Shown here: piece by piece, positions 1 through 5,451 of the stretch
Position numbering within the stretch: the first letter of the stretch is position 1
Layout of the letters: each line of letters opens with the position of its first letter
Assembly (NCBI GenBank): GCA_945861365.1
Contig: CAMAUH010000298.1
Span: 1 to 5,760, forward strand
Reading direction: 5' to 3'
DNA: 5,760 bases
Source: Candidatus Kuenenia stuttgartensis
GTDB lineage: Bacteria; Planctomycetota; UBA1135; UBA2386
Position numbers and translations under genes: made by a program
Notes under the pieces: generated by a model
What the model was told of the DNA's origin: nothing
The model's input: the letters and a program-made list of their open reading frames with translations, nothing else
Database searches by the model: none

Positions 1-803
1 TCGTGCCGCGCACGCTGGCGCTGCTGGCCGGTTGCTGCCTCGCCATAGCGATGGCACGGCCGGTCGAACGCAAGGTGTCGCCGATCCGCGAACAGGGCAT
101 CGACATCGTGCTGGCGATCGACACCAGCAGCTCGATGGAGCTGCCCGACATGGACCAGGCGATGCAGTTGCCGCGCATGGATGCGGCCCGCGAGCGGGCG
201 CAGGCGTTCGCCGCGGCGCGCACCTCCGACCGCGTCGGCCTCGTGACGTTCGCGCGCTTCGCCGAACTGCGCTGCCCGCCGACGCTCGACGAGAAGGCGC
301 TGGCGCTGTTCCTGCGCGACGTGCAGATGGTGCCGAAGGGCAGCGAACTCGACCGCACCGCGATCGGCATCGGCCTCGGCAAGTCGGTGCAGGTGCTGCA
401 GAAGAGCCGGGCGAAGTCGCGCGTCGTCGTGCTGCTGACCGACGGCCAGAACAACGTGCAGGACGTGTTGCCGCTCGACGCCGCGAAGCTGGCGAAGGAC
501 GCCGGCATCCGCGTGCACACGATCGGCCTCGGCAACGGCGTGCCGACGTTCGGTGGCTTCCAACCGCTCGACTTCAAGGACCTGCGCCAGATCGCCGAGA
601 CCACCGGCGGCCAGTTCTTCGCGCCGAAGAGCGACGCCGACCTCGGCGAGGTCTACGCGCGCATCGACGAGCTCGAGAAGACCGAACTCGAGGACCCGCG
701 CTACCGCATGGTCGATCGCTTCGAGTGGCCGCTCGGTGCCGGCCTCGTGCTGCTGGCGTTGGCTCTGCTGCTGGATGCCCTGCTGTTCCGGAGGGTGCCG
801 TGA
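1..803 (+). CDS. batA: BatA-like VWA-domain membrane protein (5' partial)
   Basis: Membrane-anchored von Willebrand factor A protein of the Bat family, expected to display a metal-binding VWA domain on the periplasmic side and to work with BatB, BatD and a MoxR ATPase. The reading frame is open from the window edge (full codons begin at base 3). The first visible codon is GTG, but the true start is almost certainly upstream, because BatA proteins normally begin with another membrane helix and some 50-70 more residues. Counting from base 3: residues 4-18 are a hydrophobic segment ending in the family-typical ALARP-like 'MARP'. The VWA domain covers about 33-225, with MIDAS residues in DTSSS (D40, S42, S44), probable T119, and D147 in LLTDG. 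'IAETTGGQFF' and 'IDELEKTEL' (about 196-229) are characteristic of BatA. A C-terminal membrane helix covers about 244-262. Its TGA overlaps the batB start by 4 bases. Identification is firm; the A/B assignment rests on order and on the LEKTE motif. Confidence 0.92.
   Translation, partial: VPRTLALLAGCCLAIAMARPVERKVSPIREQGIDIVLAIDTSSSMELPDMDQAMQLPRMDAARERAQAFAAARTSDRVGLVTFARFAELRCPPTLDEKALALFLRDVQMVPKGSELDRTAIGIGLGKSVQVLQKSRAKSRVVVLLTDGQNNVQDVLPLDAAKLAKDAGIRVHTIGLGNGVPTFGGFQPLDFKDLRQIAETTGGQFFAPKSDADLGEVYARIDELEKTELEDPRYRMVDRFEWPLGAGLVLLALALLLDALLFRRVP
790..795 (+). promoter_or_regulatory. Ribosome binding site for batB
   Basis: GGAGGG lies 4 bases before the GTG at 800, inside the last codons of batA. 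It is a near-perfect SD core and fixes the batB start at 800, even though the frame stays open a long way upstream. Confidence 0.8.
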
Positions 804-1789
804 ACGACTTCGTGTGGACGCGCGCCGAGCTGTGGCCGGCGCTGGTGGTGCTGCCGGTGGTGTGGCTCGCGCTGCGGTTGCTGTTCGCGCGCGCGCACGC
901 GGCGATCGCGCGCTATGGCGCGGCCCCGCTGCAGCCGGTCGCCACGCCGGCGTGGCGCGCGCTGCGCATCACGGTGCTGTACGGGCTCGGGGTGCTGTGC
1001 TGGATGGACCCGCGCTGGGGTGACGAGCCCGTCGCGGTCGAACGGCGTGGCCTCGACCTGATCGTCTGTCTCGACACCTCGCGTTCGATGCTCGCTGCCG
1101 ACATGGAGCCGACCCGCCTGCAGCGTGCGCTGCGCGACGTGCGCGCGGTGCTGCCGTCGTTGCAAGGTGGCGACCGCATCGGCCTCGTCGTCTTCGCCGG
1201 CGAAGCGCGGCTGCAGATCCCGCTGACGCACGACCTCGACTCGTTCCGCGGCCTGCTCGACGAGGTCGACACCGACGTGGTGCGCCGCGGCGGCACCGAC
1301 CTCGCGGCGGCACTGCGCAAGGCGCTGCAGCTGGCGGATCCCGAGCAGGCGCGCACCACCGCGGTGCTGCTGCTGACCGATGGCGAGGATCTGGCCGGTG
1401 CCGGGCAACAGGCGGCGACCGAGCTGGCGGCGAAGGGGCTCGTCGTGCACGCGGTCGGTTACGGCAGTTCCCTCGGCAGCAAGATCAGCGTCGACGAAGG
1501 CGGTGCGCAGGCCTACCTGCGCGACAAGGCGGGCCAGGACGTCGTGTCGCGGCTCGATCCGGAGAGCCTGCGTCGGCTGGCCGCGGCGACCGGCGGCGAG
1601 TTCGTGCGCGCCGAAGCGTTGGCGCTGCCGTTGAACGAGCTGCACGACAAGCGGCTGCTGCCGATGGAGAAGCGCAGCTACGAGGCCGGCGAAGAAGCCG
1701 GCAAGCAGGCGCGCTACCAGTGGGTGCTGTTGCCGCTGTTGCTGCTGCTACTGTGGGAGATCGCGATGGCCGGAGGCCGACATCGATGA
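800..1789 (+). CDS. batB: BatB-like VWA-domain membrane protein
   Basis: Second VWA protein of the Bat operon, a 329-residue inner-membrane protein with the BatB architecture. The GTG start at 800 is chosen because it has a strong SD, overlaps the batA stop as GTGA, and gives a normal family length; the open frame upstream is batA read out of frame. Two N-terminal hydrophobic segments lie at about 11-30 and 55-69. The VWA domain covers about 86-275 with a complete MIDAS: DTSRS (D92, S94, S96), T166 in GGTDL, and D194 in LLTDG. The stretch 'LRDKAGQDVVSRLDPESL' (about 240-257), then 'ATGGEFVRA' and 'LLPMEKRSYE', matches the typical BatB pattern (lkDkdG..VvSkLd...L, followed by PMEKRE). A C-terminal membrane helix lies at about 307-323. 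An intact MIDAS suggests Mg2+ or other divalent metal binding and partner engagement; the partner is unknown. It overlaps batC by ATGA, so translation is probably coupled. Confidence 0.93.
   Translation: MNDFVWTRAELWPALVVLPVVWLALRLLFARAHAAIARYGAAPLQPVATPAWRALRITVLYGLGVLCWMDPRWGDEPVAVERRGLDLIVCLDTSRSMLAADMEPTRLQRALRDVRAVLPSLQGGDRIGLVVFAGEARLQIPLTHDLDSFRGLLDEVDTDVVRRGGTDLAAALRKALQLADPEQARTTAVLLLTDGEDLAGAGQQAATELAAKGLVVHAVGYGSSLGSKISVDEGGAQAYLRDKAGQDVVSRLDPESLRRLAAATGGEFVRAEALALPLNELHDKRLLPMEKRSYEAGEEAGKQARYQWVLLPLLLLLLWEIAMAGGRHR
1772..1776 (+). promoter_or_regulatory. Ribosome binding site for batC
   Basis: GGAGG sits 9 bases before the ATG at 1786, within the end of batB. It favours this ATG over a GTG 66 bases upstream in the same frame, which would give an atypical Ala/Val/Arg-rich leader without a clear SD. 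Confidence 0.75.
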
Positions 1790-2817
1790 AGACGACCTTG
1801 GCGCTGGCGTTGTTGTTCGCGTTGCCCGGTGGCGACCGGGAGCGTGGCATGCAGCTGTTCGCTGCGGGCAAGTACGCCGAGGCGGCGGCGGCGTTCCGCG
1901 ACGCGATCGCCAGCGAAGGCGACTCGGCCGAACTGCAGTGGAACCTGGCGCTGGCCAGCCTGCGCGCCGACGAACTGGCGGCGGCGGAGGTCGCGGCCGA
2001 GAAGTACGCAGCGGCGGACCGCGGCGCGCGCGTCGACCTGCACGCCGGCCTGCTCGGCGCCGTTCGCCATGCCGAAGCGCAGGCGCTGGCCAACCAGGCG
2101 CTGGCGCTGCTGGCCGGTGGTGGGCAGCCGCCGACCGCTCCGCCGACCGCCGCGCCGGGCCAGGGCGCCGAGCCACCGCCGGACCCGTTGCCGCTGCTCG
2201 AGCAGGCGCTGGCGAAGTGCAAGCAGGGTCGCGACCACTTCGTGCGCGGTGCGGCGGCGCTGCCGTCGGCCGAGCTGCAGCGCAACATCGAGCGCGCGCT
2301 GCGCCTGATCGCCGGACTCGAGAAGCAGATCGAGGAGCTGAAGAAGCAGCGCGAGCAGCAGAAGAAGAACGAGCCGGACCAGAACCAGGACCCGCAGAAG
2401 GAACAGAAGCAGGACGACAACAAGGACGACAAGAAGCCGGACGACCAGCAGAAGCCCGAGCAGCCACCGAAGCCGGACGAGGCCAAGGACCCCGGCCAGG
2501 AGCCGGAGCCGAAGGAGCCGCAGCCGGACGACAAGCCGGCCGAGCAGAAGCCGTCCGAGCAGCCGAAGGACAAGCCCGACGACAAGGCCCAGCAACAACA
2601 GCCGCCGCAGGGCAAACCCGAGCAGCCGAAGGATGCGCAGGGGCAGGGTCAGGATGGCGACCGCAAGGACGCGCCCGGCGAAGGCCAGGAAGGTCGCGAG
2701 CAGTCGGCCGAGCAGGCGCAGCGCGTGCAGGACAACCTGCAGAAGCAGGACCAGAAGCGGCGCGAGCTGTTGCTGCGGCAGAAGGCGCAGCGGCCGCGCG
2801 TGGAGCGCGACTGGTGA
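1786..2817 (+). CDS. batC: BatC-like TPR protein with long charged Pro/Gln/Lys-rich tail
   Basis: A 343-residue TPR protein in the BatC position; in Bat systems it is presumed to be a periplasmic or membrane-associated scaffold for the VWA proteins. Residues 1-16 form a short hydrophobic export signal or anchor (Lys at position 2, then a Leu/Ala run) with no lipobox Cys. A TPR-like helix pair covers about 18-45 ('GMQLFAAGKYAEAAAAFRDA' is the canonical pattern), with a second repeat to about 78. Residues 110-135 are a Pro/Ala linker, followed by helical segments at 135-196 that end in a probable coiled coil ('LEKQIEELKKQREQQKK'). Residues about 195-310 are low complexity, almost only K, P, Q, D, E, A, N and G. 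The protein ends 'PRVERDW', resembling the VEKDW/LEKDW-type C-terminus I recall in other BatC/TPR members. ATG at 1786 overlaps the batB stop (ATGA). The BatC name rests on gene order and architecture; the tail itself carries no specific family signal. Confidence 0.8.
   Translation: MKTTLALALLFALPGGDRERGMQLFAAGKYAEAAAAFRDAIASEGDSAELQWNLALASLRADELAAAEVAAEKYAAADRGARVDLHAGLLGAVRHAEAQALANQALALLAGGGQPPTAPPTAAPGQGAEPPPDPLPLLEQALAKCKQGRDHFVRGAAALPSAELQRNIERALRLIAGLEKQIEELKKQREQQKKNEPDQNQDPQKEQKQDDNKDDKKPDDQQKPEQPPKPDEAKDPGQEPEPKEPQPDDKPAEQKPSEQPKDKPDDKAQQQQPPQGKPEQPKDAQGQGQDGDRKDAPGEGQEGREQSAEQAQRVQDNLQKQDQKRRELLLRQKAQRPRVERDW
2323..2745 (+). repeat. Low-complexity coding tract in batC (degenerate KPDD/KPEQP repeats)
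   Basis: This part of batC encodes about 140 residues in short degenerate units such as KPDDQQKPEQP, KPDEAKDP, QPDDKPAEQKP, KPDDKAQ and KPEQPKD. Recurrent CCGGACGA and GAGCAGCCGAAGGA-like words are visible in the DNA. Lysine is written AAG and aspartate GAC nearly throughout, so the tract follows the codon bias of its neighbours and does not look foreign. It probably arose by internal slippage or duplication and encodes a disordered, highly hydrophilic tail. Confidence 0.75.
2802..2805 (+). promoter_or_regulatory. Ribosome binding site for the batD-batE fusion gene
   Basis: GGAG lies 8 bases before the GTG at 2814, within the last codons of batC. It is weaker than the batB and batC sites but well spaced. 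Together with the GTGA overlap and the following signal peptide, it decides the start in a frame that stays open much further upstream. Confidence 0.6.
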
Positions 2818-5315
2818 GTTGCCTCGCGCTGTTCCGCCGCGGTGCGGCGTTGTTGTTCGCGGCGTCCCTGCTGCTGGCGCAGGAGCGCCTCGAGATCGTC
2901 GGCCCCGAGCCGTCGACGCTGCGGCTCGGTGACACGGCCCAGGTGGAACTGCAGGTGGTCGATCCCGAGGGGCAGCCTCGCGAACTGCAGGTGCCGCAGA
3001 TCGACGGGCTGCAGATCCGGGTCAATGGACCGATGCGGCAGATGCAGCAGTCGATCGTCGGTGGCCGCCGCACCCAGAAGATCAGCCTCACCTGGCGGCT
3101 CGAGCTGCAGCCGACGCGCGAAGGCGCGTTCGTGGTGCCGCCGTTCAAGGTGTGGACGGGCACCAAGGAGCAGCTGACGCGCGAGCTGCGCATCGAGGCG
3201 AAGAAGGACCTGCAAGCGGCCGAGCTCGGTTGGCTCGAAGTGCACGTCGAACCGCAGCGCGTCTACGTGCACGAGCCGATCCGCGTGCGCCTGGAGTTCG
3301 GCGTGCTGCAGGGACTGCGGCTCGTGCAGGACGTGCACCGGGAACCCAACCGCGACCACCCCTACTTCGATGTCGAGGTCACGGCGCCGTGGTTGACCGA
3401 GTTCCCGGGCGGCGAGCCGATCCCGCAAGGGGCGCTGGCCGGTGACGTGAAGAACGTCATCTGCAATCGCCGGCTCATGCTCGCCGCGTTCGATCCGGAA
3501 CACGAGCGCGGCGGCAAGCGCTGGCAGTACTTCCGCGTCGACCTCGCGTTCCTGCCGACGCAGGCTGGCAAGATCGAGCTCACAGCGCCGAGCCTGCGCT
3601 ACCACCTGATCCGGCGCGCCGGCAGCAACGACCCGTTCCTGGTCGGCTCGCGGGCACTGACGGCGAACTACGTCGTCGACGGCCAGTCCGCCGCGGTCGA
3701 GGTGTTGCCGATCCCCGAAGCCGGCCGGCCGCAGCCCTACTACGGGGCGGTGGGACGGTTCACGATCGAGGCCTCGCTCGATCGCGACAGCGTCAAGGTC
3801 GGCACCGCGGTGCGCCTGTCGCTGACCGTGCGCGGGCAGGGCAACCTCGAGTTCCTGCGCCTGCCGCCGCTCGATGAACTGCCGGGCTTCCACAAGCTCG
3901 GGCAGACCGAACTGAAGCGCGACGCCGACAAGGTCGTCGTCACGTACGACCTGACGCCGTTGTCGACGGACGTGCGCGAAGTCCCGGCGATCGGCTGGAA
4001 CTACTTCGACACCCAGCCCGGCAGCGAACGCTTCGTGGCGGTGTCGACGCGCGCCTTGCCGCTGGCGGTGCAGGCCCTGCCGCCCGGCGAAGGGCTGTTG
4101 CCGCTGCCGGATCGCGAACGCAAGGCGGTGACGCCCGGTGTCGACGACGTGTTCGACCTGCCGTCGCTGGAAGGGCCGGCGGTGCTGGCGTCGGTGGTCT
4201 CGCCGTGGCTGGTGTGGGCGGCCGTGCTCGGCCCCTGGCTGTTGGCCGGGCTCGCTTGGCTCGGTCGGCAGCGGCTGCTGCGCGCCCGCGCCGACGTCGT
4301 CGGTTCGCGTTCGCGCGGCGCCGCGAAGGTGATGGAACGGGCGCTGCAGGCCGGCGCGGAGCCGCTCGATGCCCTTGCCGAGTACCTCGGTTCGCGCCTG
4401 GGTGTGCCCGGTGCTGCGGTGATCCGCGCCGATGTCGCTGAGCAGCTGCAGACCGCCGGGCTCGATGCCGCCAGTGCCGCCGATGTCGCTGTGGCGATCG
4501 AGCAGGGCACCGCGGCGCGCTACGGCGGTGGCTCGACGCTGCAGCCTGGCGCCGTGCGCGAACTCGTGCAGCGACTCGAGCGCCTGCGCTTCGGCGTCGG
4601 CGCCATGCTGCTGTGGTTGCTGGTGCCGTGGTGTGCGTGCGCCCTGTCGCCTGCCGCTGCCGCCCAGCAACCGGCGACCGACCCGATCGCCGCCTATCGC
4701 GCCGGCGACTACGCCGCCGCCGATGCGGCCTTCGCGCAGCGCCATGCCGCGACCGGCGATCGCCGTTGCATGCAGGCGCGCGGCAACTGCCAGGTGCGCA
4801 TGGGCGACCTGCCGCGCGCGCTGTGGGCCTACGAGTGTGCTCGCCTCGGCCTGCCGCGCGATCCCGAGTTGCTCGCCAACCTGCAGTTCGTCACGCGTCG
4901 CCTGGAACTCGACGAGGGGCCGCGCGGCCTGCTCGACGAACTGGCGGCGCTGCGGGCGCGATGCACGCGCGGCGAGCAGGTGGTCGTCTGTGCGCTGCTG
5001 ATGGCGGTGGCTGCTGGCTGCCTGCTGTTCGGCCGCCGCCGGGCGCTGCGGCAGCTCGGTGTCGTCGCGCTGGTGGTGGCGAGTGCGTTCGCGATCGAGC
5101 TGTCGTGGCTCGCCCCGGCCCGCTTGCCGGGGGCGATCGCCCTGCAGTCGCTCGAAATCACGGCGGAACCCAAAGCCGGGTTGTCTCCCGTTGCGACAGT
5201 GCGACCCGGCGTGAGGGTCGAATTGCTCGGGGGGACGGAAGGTGGCTTCGTGCGTGTCCGCGCGGCCGATCGCAGCGGCTTCGTGCCGCGCGAGCACATC
5301 GCCGTGATCGAGTAG
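2814..5315 (+). CDS. batD: BatD-BatE fusion protein (oxygen-tolerance BatD domain + TPR/SH3 BatE domain)
   Basis: One uninterrupted 833-residue frame joining two normally separate Bat proteins. The GTG start overlaps the batC stop and is followed by a signal peptide (residues about 1-22, 'FRRG' then a hydrophobic core ending LLLAQ). The BatD part has beta-rich periplasmic domains at about 23-455; the opening 'LEIVGPEPSTLRLGDTAQVELQV' theme recurs in 'LEVHVEPQRVYVHEPIRVRL' (141-160) and 'IEASLDRDSVKVGTAVRLSL' (318-337), as expected for BatD's Ig-like repeats. It then has a membrane helix (461-482) and a cytoplasmic helical domain (about 500-590) ending near ARY, as in complete BatD proteins. 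The BatE part has a hydrophobic segment (598-616), a TPR-like region (622-700, 'IAAYRAGDYAAADAAFAQRH'), two membrane helices (about 722-739 and 747-764) split by GRRRALR, and a bacterial SH3-like domain (about 780-833, 'VATVRPGVRVELLGG' through 'GFVPREHIAVIE'). Charges obey positive-inside for four membrane crossings. A probable scaffold for the VWA proteins; biochemical role unknown. Confidence 0.87.
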   Translation: MSCLALFRRGAALLFAASLLLAQERLEIVGPEPSTLRLGDTAQVELQVVDPEGQPRELQVPQIDGLQIRVNGPMRQMQQSIVGGRRTQKISLTWRLELQPTREGAFVVPPFKVWTGTKEQLTRELRIEAKKDLQAAELGWLEVHVEPQRVYVHEPIRVRLEFGVLQGLRLVQDVHREPNRDHPYFDVEVTAPWLTEFPGGEPIPQGALAGDVKNVICNRRLMLAAFDPEHERGGKRWQYFRVDLAFLPTQAGKIELTAPSLRYHLIRRAGSNDPFLVGSRALTANYVVDGQSAAVEVLPIPEAGRPQPYYGAVGRFTIEASLDRDSVKVGTAVRLSLTVRGQGNLEFLRLPPLDELPGFHKLGQTELKRDADKVVVTYDLTPLSTDVREVPAIGWNYFDTQPGSERFVAVSTRALPLAVQALPPGEGLLPLPDRERKAVTPGVDDVFDLPSLEGPAVLASVVSPWLVWAAVLGPWLLAGLAWLGRQRLLRARADVVGSRSRGAAKVMERALQAGAEPLDALAEYLGSRLGVPGAAVIRADVAEQLQTAGLDAASAADVAVAIEQGTAARYGGGSTLQPGAVRELVQRLERLRFGVGAMLLWLLVPWCACALSPAAAAQQPATDPIAAYRAGDYAAADAAFAQRHAATGDRRCMQARGNCQVRMGDLPRALWAYECARLGLPRDPELLANLQFVTRRLELDEGPRGLLDELAALRARCTRGEQVVVCALLMAVAAGCLLFGRRRALRQLGVVALVVASAFAIELSWLAPARLPGAIALQSLEITAEPKAGLSPVATVRPGVRVELLGGTEGGFVRVRAADRSGFVPREHIAVIE
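4605..5315 (+). other. batE: BatE-like module of the fusion, with possible internal start
   Basis: The last 236 codons of the fusion look like a complete BatE: an in-frame ATG at 4605, a signal-peptide-like segment (MLLWLLVPW... ending SPAAAAQ), a TPR-like region, two membrane helices and an SH3-like domain. No stop codon separates it from BatD, and I see no SD in the 15 bases before the ATG (mostly CGGCGTCGGCGCC). Production as a separate protein would therefore need weak internal initiation or proteolysis. The TPR-like part has three cysteines (652, 659 and 674 of the fusion) on the predicted periplasmic side. 'PWCAC' in the hydrophobic segment does not fit a lipobox. Confidence 0.75.
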
Positions 5316-5368
5316 CGCGTCGCCCACATCGTCGGTCGGCTGTTGTCGCCATGCGAAGCAGCGAGGCG

Positions 5369-5392
5369 CCGGAGTCGGTAGCGCTCCGGTTT
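5369..5392 (+). terminator. Possible hairpin / weak terminator after the bat operon
   Basis: CCGGAG (5369-5374) and CTCCGG (5384-5389) are perfect inverted arms. Inside them CG (5376-5377) can pair with CG (5382-5383) around a GTAG loop, leaving T5375 bulged. Only three T residues follow (5390-5392) before GC-rich sequence, so intrinsic termination would be weak. It lies 54 bases after the fusion stop and before the next gene, where a terminator is expected. In DNA this rich in GC such a hairpin could also occur by chance. Confidence 0.35.
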
Positions 5393-5440
5393 CCGGGGCG
5401 TAGGGGAAGCACCCGATTTGCTCCAGGTCAGCGCCGGCCG

Positions 5441-5445
5441 AAGGG
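5441..5445 (+). promoter_or_regulatory. Probable ribosome binding site for the SUKH-like gene
   Basis: AAGGG is 6 bases before the ATG at 5452. It is a partial SD match with good spacing and supports this start. Confidence 0.5.
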
Positions 5446-5451
5446 TTGCCC

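Larger units (their letters stand above)
5316..5451. other. Intergenic gap between the bat operon and the SUKH gene
   Basis: This 136-base gap is the only non-coding stretch in the window, which breaks the pattern of 4-base overlaps and suggests a transcription-unit boundary. Apart from the hairpin at 5369-5392 and the SD-like AAGGG at 5441-5445, I see nothing in it. No convincing -35/-10 pair, tRNA, operator or riboswitch-like fold is recognisable. Confidence 0.6.

Noticed and set aside
32..799. Upstream extension of the batB frame into batA
   Set aside because: The translation is Arg/Ala/Gly/His-rich nonsense, overlaps a clear VWA gene, and the strong SD before the GTG at 800 marks the true start.
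2323..2745. Repetitive DNA in batC considered as a CRISPR array or mobile-element repeat
   Set aside because: The units are irregular in length, without constant repeats and unique spacers, keep a single open reading frame, and encode a plausible disordered tail.
1938..2813. Upstream extension of the batD frame through batC
   Set aside because: The region encodes Arg/Ala/Gly-rich out-of-frame batC sequence. The signal peptide, SD and stop/start overlap all place the start at 2814.
1748..3193. Minus-strand open frames of 300-480 codons over batC (also 1485-2615 and 1714-2598)
   Set aside because: Their Leu-, Ser/Cys- or Arg/Ala/Pro-rich composition simply mirrors the repetitive batC tail and GC-rich codons. 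The plus strand has the SD sites, operon overlaps and TPR motifs.
4427..4491. Direct repeat of 14 bases, CGCCGATGTCGCTG, at 4427-4440 and 4478-4491
   Set aside because: The copies are in frame, 17 codons apart, and both encode Ala-Asp-Val-Ala within a helical domain. The match is explained by codon bias and similar residues, with no further repeat unit.
4623..4640. Possible lipoprotein lipobox in 'PWCAC' of the BatE segment
   Set aside because: The residues before either Cys (VPW, WCA) do not match the [LVI][ASTVI][GAS]C pattern, and the segment continues into an Ala-rich cleavage-like region.
5316..5451. Possible promoter for the SUKH-like gene (TTGTCG near 5344, TTGCTC near 5418)
   Set aside because: Neither has an acceptable -10 element at normal spacing, and TTG-containing hexamers are common by chance.
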